Source: Vibrio campbellii CAIM 519 = NBRC 15631 = ATCC 25920
GTDB lineage: Bacteria; Pseudomonadota; Gammaproteobacteria; Enterobacterales; Vibrionaceae
Assembly (NCBI RefSeq): GCF_002163755.1
Contig: NZ_CP015864.1
Coordinates: forward strand, 1,674,001-1,738,000
DNA length: 64,000 bases
Direction of reading: 5' to 3'
The stretch's first letter is position 1. Every line of letters starts with the position of its first letter. Under the pieces are notes generated by a model. That model searched no databases and had not been told where the DNA came from. It worked only from the letters and a program-made list of their open reading frames with translations. Of the stretch, positions 27,001-35,104 are shown one piece after another. The translations under genes were made by a program, and so were the position numbers.

Positions 27001-28017
27001 CGCATCGTAGATGATTAGGTCAACGTCTTGCGCGGTTGGTGCCCAAAGTTTGAATGTAGCCGCGCTACCTTCAACAATTGCGCCCAACTCTTCACTGATT
27101 GCATTACCTGCATCTTCATCTGCAAATACGGCATCAAGCACGCCTGGTTTTTGTACTTCAGTAGCTGAAGTCACATCGCCATCGACATTGTAAGCGACCA
27201 TTACGATTTGTGATTTTAAAATCGTACGTAGTGTCTCGGCATTCACGTCGATGCCCGCAGCTTGCAGGCTAGCAAGGTGACGGAAGCGCTCTTTTAGTTC
27301 ATCAGACAAGTCGCCAGCTTTTGTCAGCTCAACCGCTGTACCGCCAGTGATTTGCTTGTCTTCATCCATCTTGATGTCATTGGTCAAGCTGTAGTAGAGC
27401 TTCATTGAGTCAGCACTAACTGCCGCTTCCCATGCGATGGTTTCAGCGTCTAACCAATGGGCTTTTTGGCCATCGATGTCTACAGGGCGTTCTTCGATTG
27501 GCTCGTAGTAAAGCTCGCTGCTGCCGTGGAAGCCGAATAGGCCTTGTGATTCACCTAGCTTGGTCAGGTCCACTTTTGAATTGCCACTGCCGAAGGCTTT
27601 TTCGTCGCCTTTGTGCAGGATGAAGTTCATACAGTTATGTGGGTCAGACGCATCTGGATCGACTTTAAGCACGTAGTACGCACCGTAAGTGTCGCTGATG
27701 CCATCGAATGGAAGTGGTGATGCCCAGTCTGTACCGCCATCAGCAATCCCCATTGCTTCTAGGTCAGTACTGGTACAGCCCTCACCATTCCAAAGGTGCA
27801 GACCCCAACCTTCGTAGTCGCTTGCTGTTGAAGCTGATGCTAAGTCACGTTTGTAATAGATGACAACTTCGTTCTCTCCCGCAGGGTGTAGGCCAGAGCC
27901 CGGGTTCGTTGTGTCATCGCTAGAGCTATCACTGCCACAACCGCTGATAACCGCTACGGAAATCAAAGGCAGAACGGTTTTGGCGATCGCTGATAATTTA
28001 AATGTTTTATTGTCCAC
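24031..28017 (-). CDS. pulA: Surface pullulanase lipoprotein with extra C-terminal repeats (GH13)
   Basis: Protein of 1328 residues from GTG 28017, chosen because TGGA lies 9 bases upstream and a compact lipoprotein signal follows (VDNKTFKL...VISGC, Cys about 27); a TTG 42 bases earlier is open but has no ribosome site. Order: CBM41 (about 45-165), CBM48-like domain (about 310-400), GH13 barrel with VMDVVYNHT, VDGFRFDLMAHQP, FYGEGWDFGE and SKHDNQTLWD, then two related beta-sandwich repeats (about 1110-1220 and 1225-1328). It debranches alpha-1,6 links of pullulan and starch at the cell surface. It is longer than Klebsiella PulA (about 1090), mainly through the repeats. MalT boxes lie upstream. 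Confidence 0.92.
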   Translation of the reverse strand: MDNKTFKLSAIAKTVLPLISVAVISGCGSDSSSDDTTNPGSGLHPAGENEVVIYYKRDLASASTASDYEGWGLHLWNGEGCTSTDLEAMGIADGGTDWASPLPFDGISDTYGAYYVLKVDPDASDPHNCMNFILHKGDEKAFGSGNSKVDLTKLGESQGLFGFHGSSELYYEPIEERPVDIDGQKAHWLDAETIAWEAAVSADSMKLYYSLTNDIKMDEDKQITGGTAVELTKAGDLSDELKERFRHLASLQAAGIDVNAETLRTILKSQIVMVAYNVDGDVTSATEVQKPGVLDAVFADEDAGNAISEELGAIVEGSAATFKLWAPTAQDVDLIIYDANFAEEATVAMTENPETGIWESEAQGNVLNKFYRYQVQVYHPTTGVVETRLVTDPYSLSLSQNSMYSQVVDLDSAALKPAEWDNYDRPTVAKDEDHVLYESHLRDFSFSDTKGTQSLNGKYLALTEAERESVTHLQALKDAGLTTLHILPAFDIATVDENAENRVDITDTVGKLCGIKPAASICETEDDAKIIEDVLNSYDPATGAAQALMNDLRMLDSFNWGYDPFHYTVPEGSYATDPNGSKRILEFREMVQATHKMDLKLVMDVVYNHTNASGVNEKSVLDKIVPGYYHRLNVNTGGVENSTCCDNTATENLMMGKLMVDSLLVWADDYKVDGFRFDLMAHQPKDLMEYALKRVKQVDENTLFYGEGWDFGEVANNARFDQATQINMAGTGIGTFSDRLRDAVRGGSPFDGGVDSEGKHPLRFNQGFGNAGYPNEETKTDAEAVNGRLHNQDLVRLGMAGNLAEFVLLDFEGETKLGKNVDYNGAPAGYTKIPSENISYVSKHDNQTLWDNNAYKIATGTSSADRARMQIVSLSTVMLGQGIPFIHMGSELLRSKSMQRDSYDSGDWFNRVYFDGSDNNWNVGLPREDKDGANWELIKTIVADSTAMPNTDDIELTKQQFLELLTIRSSSELFRLDTAQEVMNRVDFRNVGKDQVEGLIVMSIDDGVSAGKDLDTNYDAIVAVVNSTSETKSFKVEGATGFELHEVQKDSADNRVKGASFSGETFTVPALTTAVFVQPQNGAQGAGLPVNTDNKDVSSIPPYGETVVYVKGTMNDWSDNSDWAMSFIGNGMYSVTGILEAGEHEFKFADSGWANPNIGCDAAEQASGSLDLGSEGNCKLSVAETGKYNFTLNALHAQDESVEKPVVSVTKSADAPTFGETALYLRGDVTDASWAALETAKFSYVANDVYSLDIDLKAGTFDMKVASSDWADATNFGGQGAIEFGTPLTMEAGGSSGNISITLAEDGNYNFHFNAADKAAPIVTVTQN

Positions 28018-28533
28018 GTTTACAAATCCATTGTTATTGAATTGATAATAGGTTGGCAAAATGCCGAAAAGGAAATGTTCAACTAGATGCTAATACACTG
28101 AACTATCAGCAAAATGTGAGAGCAGGCCGTTAAGTTTTTTACAAGTGAAAATTTTCTATCACAGTAGATTTTGTTCACAAATTAAATAATAAATCTGTCG
28201 CATAGTGAGATATCGAGCACAGCCTAATGATGTAAATTTTTATAGGAGGAGAAAGGGGGGATGATAGGGGATGAGAATGTCTAAGCCCCAAAACTGTGAC
28301 TTATTTCTATAAAAATAAGGGGGATATTTATCGACTAAAAATAAGTTTGGTTGATACTGAATAAAAAGACGTCATTCATGACTTGTAAACTTCAGATTTT
28401 ACTTACACGGTCGTTATATAATAGAGACGGTGTGCGCTTCATTGCGTGAGCGTATTGACACCCAAATTCGAATTTACAAGATTTTCCTGTCGAAGGGGAA
28501 ATCCTTATGGGCCCGATTTAAAAGAGGCGGTTT
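28018..28533. promoter_or_regulatory. Divergent region between pulA and the Sel1 gene with MalT-box-like sequences
   Basis: GGGGATGATA (28257-28266) and GGGGATGAGA (28267-28276) are two adjacent sequences close to the MalT box GGGGA(T/G)GAGG, and TAGGAGGAGA lies just before them (28242-28251). They are about 240 bases upstream of pulA. The Sel1-gene side (28400-28530) has TTATATAATAG and a GAGGCGG ribosome site before ATG 28534. No other gene is visible. Confidence 0.7.
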
Positions 28534-29739
28534 ATGAGTAGTATGGGCATTGCTATTGCAGCAACTGGCCTTTCACTCATCCTGATATTTGTTTGGATGA
28601 TCTCGTTGTCGATGCGAAAGCAACGTCTCGAGGCAGAGAGGAAAGCGCGCGAGGTTGCGTATCGCAAGGCGATGCAAAAAGCGCGAGAGCAAGAACGTAA
28701 AGAACGTGCGTTTAAGGCGGAAACGGGCCATGTGCCGACCATTCTCTATTTAGCAAAAGAAGCGGAACGAGAAAACATCAAGCAAGCTCTGTATTGGTAC
28801 GACAAAGCCGCCAAACTGGATAACGTTACCGGCATGTACGGTGTCGTTCGTTTGGCAGAGCGCATGCGTGAAGACGTGATCTTAAGAGAGCAAGCCAACT
28901 TTTGGCGCACGGCGATTGCGGGCTTAGAAGGGGATGTTGAGGCGAAGTTTGCCACTGGTAAAGCGCTCGTATTTGGGCGTGGTACAGAGAAAAACATTCC
29001 TAAAGGTCATCAATTAATCGAAGAAGCTGCCGATGAAGGCTGCATTCCAGCCATGCTGTATATGGGTGAGTGGCAGTTGTCACCAGAAAATACATCAGGT
29101 CAGCGAGCAGACGCCTTATTTTGGTTTATGAAAGCCGCAGAACAAGACAGTGCGGATGGCAAAATCCAAGTTGGCCTTTGTTACCTCAATGGCATTGGTA
29201 CTGAAAAGAGCATGGTAAAAGGCTGCTACTGGTTAGAACGAGCAGCAGAATGTGGCAGTGCAGAGGCCATGTATCATGCAGGTGAAGCTTGGAAAGACAC
29301 AGGCAAAACAGGTAACGCGATTGCTTACGTTTGGTTGTTCTTGTCTGCGAACATGGGTTATGAGCCTGCGAGAGTTGTACGCGATGAGGTAGCCAGCAAT
29401 ATCGGTGTGGATGTGGTGGTTGGCTTACAATCAATTGCTAAACCGCTACAAAGAAAGTTAGCGTCTGGTGTTGTGAAGAAGCATTCTATCATTCGTGCAT
29501 TGAACAAGGTCTACAAACGTGAAGTTTACTTCCCTGGTGAAGAGGAGCTAAACGAGCTGCTCAGTGAGGAACAGCATGATGAAGCAAGCCTCCTCGGTGA
29601 CACACCAGAGTTGAACTTTGAAACGGAGATGCCTGTTCAACAAGAGTTTGCACCTCCACCAAAACAACCTTCCAAAGAAGTGCTCGATTTTACGCAAAAC
29701 TTTTTACAGCCACAGAATCTCAACAAGCCTCATTCGTGA
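28534..29739 (+). CDS. Membrane-anchored Sel1-repeat protein
   Basis: Protein of 401 residues with one N-terminal membrane helix (about 6-26, AIAATGLSLILIFVWMISLSM). A highly charged Arg/Lys/Glu coiled stretch (27-65) follows, then several Sel1/TPR-like repeats of about 36 residues between 80 and 310 (ALYWYDKAAKLDNVTGMYGV, ADALFWFMKAAEQDSADGKIQVGLCYLNGIG, CYWLERAAECGSAEAMYHAGEAW). Sel1 repeats mediate protein-protein contacts. The Pro/Glu-rich tail looks disordered. Its partner is unknown. It is a single gene with its own terminator. Confidence 0.85.
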   Translation: MSSMGIAIAATGLSLILIFVWMISLSMRKQRLEAERKAREVAYRKAMQKAREQERKERAFKAETGHVPTILYLAKEAERENIKQALYWYDKAAKLDNVTGMYGVVRLAERMREDVILREQANFWRTAIAGLEGDVEAKFATGKALVFGRGTEKNIPKGHQLIEEAADEGCIPAMLYMGEWQLSPENTSGQRADALFWFMKAAEQDSADGKIQVGLCYLNGIGTEKSMVKGCYWLERAAECGSAEAMYHAGEAWKDTGKTGNAIAYVWLFLSANMGYEPARVVRDEVASNIGVDVVVGLQSIAKPLQRKLASGVVKKHSIIRALNKVYKREVYFPGEEELNELLSEEQHDEASLLGDTPELNFETEMPVQQEFAPPPKQPSKEVLDFTQNFLQPQNLNKPHS

Positions 29740-29748
29740 GGCTTTTTT
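29725..29748 (+). terminator. Terminator of the Sel1 gene
   Basis: AAGCCTCA pairs with TGAGGCTT around a TTCG loop, followed by TTTT. The stem overlaps the last codons of the gene. Confidence 0.85.
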
Positions 29749-29878
29749 ATCACTCAAATTCTTCTTTATTCTATCGCTTACATATTTGTTGGGTGATCTT
29801 TATGCAAAGCTTCAACAGAATTTTACCTACCACCAACCTATTCTTATATAAATCAATAAGTAGTGATTCCCCCCTAGC

Positions 29879-30300
29879 GGCTTTGTTGCGTGATTCAATT
29901 GAACTAAATCCAGAATCTACGATCTGTTCCGTTACGTTCACTATCTCTCGTCGCCCCATGCCTAAACCACGTTACAAAACAACCAACTGGAAGCAATACA
30001 GCCAATCACTCATTAACCGTGGCTCTCTGACCTTTTAGATTGATGAAGAGGCGATAAGCGGGTTGGCGAAAAGCAAGCAGAATAAGTGCGTGAGACCACG
30101 TCGGGTTACAGATGGGGCAGTTCTCTCGAATTTACTGAAACAAACAGGCCGAAGTATCCTCGAGGTATCTGGTGATGGGGCTTATTACACGAGAGCGTGT
30201 CAAGCTGCTATTAAGATTAAGGGAGCCATTGCGCTTATTCCCCCAAGAGCAGGGGCAGCCTTCTGGGAGCGGGGGCACCATCGAAATTGCGCTCAATAAA
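29879..30300 (+). mobile_element. Remnant of an IS5-family insertion sequence
   Basis: The left end GGCTTTGTTGCGT (29879-29891) is typical of this IS group. ATG 29958 starts a transposase N-terminus (MPKPRYKTTNWKQYSQSLIN...) that hits TAG where LTFWIDEEAI is expected, a Trp-to-stop change. After RPRR the sequence jumps in frame to VTDGAVLSNLLKQTGRSILEVSGDGAYYTRAC, so roughly the middle third of the transposase is deleted, and the protein ends early near ERGHHRN. No right inverted repeat is visible. The element is dead and lies between the Sel1 gene and pdxY. Confidence 0.8.
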
Positions 30301-30476
30301 GACAAAATGGAAATTAAGAAAATGGTTCTGAAAACCAGCTCTCCAAGCGATTCTAGCGAAGAAGGCTAGAATTGAGTTAGAGAATCTTGGTTTGTCGGAT
30401 ACACTACTGGTTTCGCAAATCTGGCGCTCGCCGCTGTCTTTGAACTATTGATAACAACAAGAAGAGGTCTGGTACT

Positions 30477-31346
30477 ATGCAAGGTATCCTCTCTATACAA
30501 TCTCATGTTTCTTTTGGTCACGCTGGTAACAGCAGTGCCGTTTTCCCAATGCAGCGCATGGGTTTCGAAGTGTGGCCTATTCACACGGTTCAATTTTCTA
30601 ACCATACCCAGTATCAAGAAGGCTGGACGGGTCGTGCGTTTTCGGCTGATGACATCAGCGAATTAGTTCGTGGTCTTGGCAATATTGGCGCGCTAGAGAA
30701 GTGCCAAGCCGTTCTGACTGGCTACCAAGGCAGTGCTGAGCAATGTCTGGCAGTAGAAGATACCGTCACTAAAGTTAAACAAGCGAATCCAGAAGCGCTT
30801 TACGTGTGTGACCCAGTGATGGGCGCGCCAGACAAAGGCTGTATTGTTGCGCCGGGTATCGCAGATAACTTGTTGAATCGTCTAATGCCAATGTCGGATG
30901 TGATCGTGCCTAACCAGTTCGAACTAAGCCAATTTGCAGAGATGGAAATTCACACGTTGGATGACGCAATCAACGCTTGTCAGCGTGCGCTAGAAAAAGG
31001 CCCTAAAGTGGTGTTAGTGAAGCACCTTTACTGCCTGTCAGATGACAGCTTCAACATGCTACTTGCGACGTCAGAAGGCACTTACCTAGCGAAGCGTCCA
31101 CATTTTGAGTTTGCTAAAGCACCCGTTGGTGCTGGCGATTTGATTTCGGCGATTTTCACCGCTGGTCTATTGAAAGGTTGGACGCCAAAACAAGCGTTCC
31201 AACACTGCCACGACGCTTGCTATGGCGTACTTAACGCGACTTACCAAGCGGGCGAATGGGAACTGCAAACCATCGCAGCACAGCAAGAGTTCGTTGAGCC
31301 TAGCGCGCACTTCCCATTGGAAGAAGTAACACTCAGCCAAGCGTAA
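30477..31346 (+). CDS. pdxY: Pyridoxal kinase PdxY
   Basis: Protein of 289 residues, normal for PdxY. It begins MQGILSIQSHVSFGHAGNSSAVFPMQRMG, the PdxY/PdxK N-terminus with the substrate-binding Ser and His. It has DPVMGAPDKGC with the ATP-site segment and the ribokinase-fold motif APVGAGDLISAIF with the catalytic Asp near residue 221. It phosphorylates pyridoxal to pyridoxal 5'-phosphate in the salvage pathway in the cytoplasm. AGAAGAGG is the ribosome site. It is a single gene; MalP in the same window needs PLP, but I see no regulatory link. Confidence 0.92.
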   Translation: MQGILSIQSHVSFGHAGNSSAVFPMQRMGFEVWPIHTVQFSNHTQYQEGWTGRAFSADDISELVRGLGNIGALEKCQAVLTGYQGSAEQCLAVEDTVTKVKQANPEALYVCDPVMGAPDKGCIVAPGIADNLLNRLMPMSDVIVPNQFELSQFAEMEIHTLDDAINACQRALEKGPKVVLVKHLYCLSDDSFNMLLATSEGTYLAKRPHFEFAKAPVGAGDLISAIFTAGLLKGWTPKQAFQHCHDACYGVLNATYQAGEWELQTIAAQQEFVEPSAHFPLEEVTLSQA

Positions 31347-31429
31347 ATTCAGGCTGTAAGCCGTAAAAAGTGAGCACTTAGCTCCCTTTTTGATTTCTAT
31401 AGCCTGTTCTATACAGCGTTAAGTCTGCC

Positions 31430-31924
31430 CTAACAGCGAGAGGTATCAACCTTAAAGCTGTGTCCATCCGCGCCTTTGCCATCCATTCGGTAGTAGGCGT
31501 AGCATTTGCCAGCCATGAGCGCTTCTGGTGATTCGTCGTTGCCATACCCAACCATGGAGTATTGGTCGTTCTCGATGAAGACTAAATCTGTCTGTTTCAT
31601 CTCATCGGTAATGGTTAGGTTATCGAAGAAGCTGACCTGCTCACCGCACTCACTTTGGGTTTCTGGGTAGCCATTGTAAAACTCTTGATACCCAACGGTG
31701 GTTAAGACGCACTGGTCGGCCCCTTGGTCTTGCTTAAAGGCTTTCGCGTTCTGATTGAGAATGGAAACGTGATACTGCATGTCGGCGAAGATCACTTGAA
31801 TGGCGGCTGTGCGGGCATCAGAAGTACGTTGGTTGGAGTGATAAACAGCATACGCGGTTAAGCCTCCGAGCATTACAGCCGTTAACAGCCATTCTTTTGA
31901 CGAGAATCCAGACAACAATCTCAT
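31430..31924 (-). CDS. Orphan type IV pilin-like protein
   Basis: Protein of 164 residues. The N-terminus MRLLSGFSSKEWLL fits a prepilin site: G6 followed by F7, with Glu at position +5 of the mature form (E11). A hydrophobic helix then runs to about residue 30. The soluble part has four cysteines (DQCVLTT, SECGEQV, GKCYAYY, and the C-terminal TSRC), with a C-terminal loop like the D-region of pilins. The hydrophobic core is shorter and less regular than in major pilins. No other pilus gene is nearby. It could instead be a plain membrane-anchored protein; cleavage by a PilD-type peptidase is inferred. Confidence 0.55.
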   Translation of the reverse strand: MRLLSGFSSKEWLLTAVMLGGLTAYAVYHSNQRTSDARTAAIQVIFADMQYHVSILNQNAKAFKQDQGADQCVLTTVGYQEFYNGYPETQSECGEQVSFFDNLTITDEMKQTDLVFIENDQYSMVGYGNDESPEALMAGKCYAYYRMDGKGADGHSFKVDTSRC

Positions 31925-32129
31925 TGGTTTTTACCCTAAATACAACTCAACCATACGTATAACAGGGCGGGATTCTACGCATCGATTTTCGAAAATTTAA
32001 GGGCAAATTGTGTGTTTCAGAAAATCCTGACGCAAAGTTGAAGTATGATCAAAGTATGAGGAGAGGAGCATATTGCTCCTCTTGCATTTTGAATTCGTTT
32101 GGTGTGGCGGTATTAATTGGCGTTTACAC

Positions 32130-32160
32130 AAAAAAGGGGAGCCGCATTGGCTCCCCTTTC
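32130..32160 (-). terminator. Terminator of sstT
   Basis: GGGGAGCC pairs with GGCTCCCC around GCATT, with a T-run on the minus strand (A-run on plus). It lies 30 bases after the sstT stop. Confidence 0.85.
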
Positions 32161-32189
32161 TATTTTTATATCTTACAGATACTTAAGTC

Positions 32190-33413
32190 TTACTGAGCTT
32201 TCTTCTGTTCTGATTTACAAACAGCGGCAGTGAAGATAACGTCTGTTGAGCTGTTTAGCGCTGTTTCAGCCGAGTCTTGGATCACACCGATGATGAAACC
32301 AACCGCTACAACCTGCATTGCTACGTCGTTTGAGATACCAAACAGACCACACGCTAGTGGGATAAGCAGTAGAGAACCACCTGCAACACCAGATGCGCCG
32401 CACGCTGATACCGCTGCAACAACACTCAGTAGTACTGCCGTCATTAGGTCAACTTCGATACCCATAGTGTGTACCGCTGCTAGCGTTAGTGTAGTGATAG
32501 TGATCGCGGCACCAGCCATGTTGATAGTTGCGCCTAGTGGGATAGACACTGAGTACGTATCTTCGTCTAGGTCTAGCTTCTTACATAGGTTCATGTTAAC
32601 TGGAATGTTCGCAGCACTTGAACGAGTGAAGAATGCTGTTACGCCACTTTCACGTAGACATTGGAACACCAAAGGATATGGGTTTTCTTTGGTTTTGAAG
32701 TACACGATAGCTGGGTTAACCACTAGCGCGATGATCATCATTGAGCCTAGTAGTACCGCTAGAAGGTGAGCGTAGCTTGCTAGTGCGCCGAAGCCTGTTG
32801 TAGCAAACGTTGATGCAACCAAACCAAAGATACCGAAAGGCGCAAGACGAATGATGAAGCGAACAATGTGAGAAACACTGTGGCTTAGATCTTCGAATAC
32901 CGCTTTTGTCGTTGCTGATGCGTGGTGAAGTGCAAGACCAAGGCCCACACCCCAAGCAAGAATACCGATGTAGTTAGCTTCTACTAGCGCGTTTACTGGG
33001 TTATCAACCAGTTTGAACAGCAAGGTTTGTAGAACTTCTGCGATACCTTGTGGTGGCGTTGCACCTTCAGCGCCTGTTACTAGCGTTAAATTGGTCGGGA
33101 AAAGGAAGCTTAGTAACACTGCGGTTAATGCTGCAAAGAAAGTGCCCGCTAGGTAAAGAACTACGATTGGACGCATGTAAGTGTGTTGGTTTTTCTTTTG
33201 GTTCGCGATAGACGCAGCGACCAAGATGAACACCAATATTGGAGCAATCGCTTTTAGCGCACCTACAAATAGACTACCCAGTATACCAACGCTCTCAGCG
33301 TGGCTTGGTGAGATCGTTGCAAGCAAGATACCAAAGACGATACCGACAAGGATTTGGAGAACGAGGTTACCGCGAGCGTATCGGGCAACGAGACTGTTGT
33401 GTTGCATTTGCAT
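32190..33413 (-). CDS. sstT: Sodium/serine(threonine) symporter SstT
   Basis: Protein of 407 residues of the DAACS (dicarboxylate/amino acid:cation symporter) family. The first helix region GNLVLQILVGIVFGILLA, the serine-rich re-entrant loop TRSSAANIPVNMNLC, SIPLGATINMAGAAITITTLTLAA and the last helices SACGASGVAGGSLLLIPLACGLFG match SstT. It imports serine and threonine with Na+ across the inner membrane. It is a monocistronic gene with its own terminator. Confidence 0.9.
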   Translation of the reverse strand: MQMQHNSLVARYARGNLVLQILVGIVFGILLATISPSHAESVGILGSLFVGALKAIAPILVFILVAASIANQKKNQHTYMRPIVVLYLAGTFFAALTAVLLSFLFPTNLTLVTGAEGATPPQGIAEVLQTLLFKLVDNPVNALVEANYIGILAWGVGLGLALHHASATTKAVFEDLSHSVSHIVRFIIRLAPFGIFGLVASTFATTGFGALASYAHLLAVLLGSMMIIALVVNPAIVYFKTKENPYPLVFQCLRESGVTAFFTRSSAANIPVNMNLCKKLDLDEDTYSVSIPLGATINMAGAAITITTLTLAAVHTMGIEVDLMTAVLLSVVAAVSACGASGVAGGSLLLIPLACGLFGISNDVAMQVVAVGFIIGVIQDSAETALNSSTDVIFTAAVCKSEQKKAQ

Positions 33414-33718
33414 ACATCATTCCTGCAATTTTTTGCCTCAGCAAACGCGCAAATTCAGTCATCACACAGCGTAATATTCCCTTGCGTTAAGGGGGCTGAA
33501 TCTTGTTATTGCGTTGCTAAGACGTCCTGATTATCAATTATCCTATATTTATAAATTCAGCTATTTTCTCGCTGAATATCACACATCTTAGCTTGGTAAT
33601 ATTTTGTGTCTAGTTTTAGTTTGTCCTTAGTTTAAATGTTTGCTCAATGTTATCGTTATTGGTCTTTTGTGTTGCTTTGTATGGCAAAGTATGAATGATG
33701 ATTTTTGAGTAAGTTATT
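33414..33718. other. Intergenic region upstream of sstT
   Basis: AT-rich and without a gene. It must carry the sstT promoter. A small inverted repeat (CCCTTGCGTTAAGGGGG, 33479-33495) and TTCAGC...GCTGAA (33556-33575) are visible; I attach no function to either. Confidence 0.4.
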
Positions 33719-33744
33719 AAAAAAGGAGGCGTTAGCCTCCTTTG
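33719..33744 (-). terminator. Terminator of rsgA
   Basis: AAAGGAGGC pairs with GCCTCCTTT around GTTA, with six T on the minus strand, 27 bases after the rsgA stop. Confidence 0.85.
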
Positions 33745-33771
33745 TTCTATTGATTACGTATTTGTAACAAA

Positions 33772-34848
33772 CTAGTAACCTTGTCGTCGTTTGCGCTTTT
33801 CGCTGGCCACGTTACGCCCCATTTTGCTTAACTGTTTGTACTGCGCTCGCTGTTTTGCAAGTGTTGCACCGTTATGAGCTTGCTCGCGTAATAACTTTTG
33901 ATAGTTAGTAAAGCGGCGCGACTCCAATGAACCACCCTCAATCGCGGCTTGAACCGCGCATCCAGGTTCGGTTTGATGTTGGCAATCATTGAATCGGCAG
34001 TTTTCTGCTAGCGCTTCAATATCAGCAAAGGTTTCGCTGACCCCTGTTTCACTATCAGCCAACTGGATCTCACGCATTCCTGGAGTATCCATGAGGATTG
34101 CACCAGAGGGCAGTAGATGGATTGAACGAGAGGTCGTAGTGTGTCGACCTTTGCTGTCATCTTCACGAATACCACCTGTCGCTTGTTGTTGCTCGCCAAG
34201 TAGAGTGTTCACCAAGGTTGACTTTCCAACTCCGGAAGAGCCGATGAACGCGACAGTTTGACCTTCACCGCACCAACTCATCAAGGTAGCAACGCTCGAT
34301 TCCTCCAGACCATTCACGCTTTCAACCATAAGCGACGGATCGAGTTTTTGTACTTGATCCATGAGTTCGTCAGCATCCTCGCATAAGTCTGCTTTCGTTA
34401 GCACAATAACAGGCTCGACGTCGGTTTCATTAATGAGTGATAAGTAACGTTCAATGCGGCTCAGGTTAAAGTCGTGGTTGAGTGAACAAACGATAAATAC
34501 TGTGTCTATGTTGGCGGCGATAAGCTGCTCAGCGACCCTGCTACCAGCGGCTTTACGGCTGAATAAGCTGCGGCGCTCAAGTAAACGAGAAAACTGCTGC
34601 TGGTGGTTTAGAATCACCCAATCGCCAACGGTCATGCTGGGTAGTGATGTTTGGATAGATAAGTGAGTTTCACCTTGCTCGCTAACCACAACATAACCAC
34701 TACGATGGTGAGCAATCACTCGCGCGAAAAGCGTATTCTCGTAATCGTCTAACGTCAGTTGTTGTTGAAAGAACGGTTTCCAACCTAATCGTTTTAATGG
34801 GTTAGGCTGAGTTAGTATTGTTTCACAAAAATAATGTGTTTTATTCAT
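33772..34848 (-). CDS. rsgA: Ribosome biogenesis GTPase RsgA (YjeQ/EngC family)
   Basis: Protein of 358 residues. An OB-fold domain (about 40-105) is followed by a circularly permuted GTPase domain with LTKADL (G4) before GSSGVGKSTLVN (G1), then DTPGMRE (G3). A C-terminal zinc knuckle (CRFNDCQHQTEPGC) and a basic tail follow. RsgA binds the 30S subunit and helps its late maturation. Many Vibrio genomes carry a second rsgA-like gene besides the one next to psd; this may be that second copy, an inference from the unusual neighbourhood. Confidence 0.9.
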   Translation of the reverse strand: MNKTHYFCETILTQPNPLKRLGWKPFFQQQLTLDDYENTLFARVIAHHRSGYVVVSEQGETHLSIQTSLPSMTVGDWVILNHQQQFSRLLERRSLFSRKAAGSRVAEQLIAANIDTVFIVCSLNHDFNLSRIERYLSLINETDVEPVIVLTKADLCEDADELMDQVQKLDPSLMVESVNGLEESSVATLMSWCGEGQTVAFIGSSGVGKSTLVNTLLGEQQQATGGIREDDSKGRHTTTSRSIHLLPSGAILMDTPGMREIQLADSETGVSETFADIEALAENCRFNDCQHQTEPGCAVQAAIEGGSLESRRFTNYQKLLREQAHNGATLAKQRAQYKQLSKMGRNVASEKRKRRQGY

Positions 34849-34920
34849 TGTTGAATTATCCCAGACGCAACAAAGCGCCTTAATACAAATCGCATTAGGG
34901 TCTAATTCGCATAGAGCTGA

Positions 34921-34937
34921 CCCCGGTGAAAACCGGG
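34921..34937. terminator. Small GC hairpin upstream of rsgA
   Basis: CCCGGT and ACCGGG form a 6-bp stem around GAAA (about 34921-34937), 70 bases upstream of rsgA and downstream of a 14-codon frame. No T-run follows. It could be a leader structure. Confidence 0.4.
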
Positions 34938-34985
34938 CAAAGAGGGGAGGAGTTGCGGCTTAGCCACGAGAAAAAAGTTGGACGT

Positions 34986-35030
34986 TTACCCTTTCACTGC
35001 CCAGTTAGTGTTATTCATTACAATCATCAT
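34986..35030 (-). CDS. 14-codon leader-type ORF upstream of rsgA
   Basis: AAGAGGAAAT directly precedes ATG 35030 and the frame reads MMIVMNNTNWAVKG before TAA. The ribosome site is excellent and the frame is too short for a domain. It lies 140 bases upstream of rsgA on the same strand with a hairpin between, so it may be a leader peptide or a small protein. No biosynthetic-attenuator residue run is obvious. Confidence 0.4.
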   Translation of the reverse strand: MMIVMNNTNWAVKG

Positions 35031-35104
35031 ATTTCCTCTTATGTTGGTGAGTTAACGGTCGGAGTATAGCGGCAGTAATGTGATTCTTACAATTCCTTTG
35101 TGTT

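Noticed and set aside
34864..34878. ACGCAACAAAGCGCC resembles the reversed end of the IS5-type remnant at 29879
   Set aside because: Only about 12 bases match and no transposase or second end is near; chance similarity is more likely.
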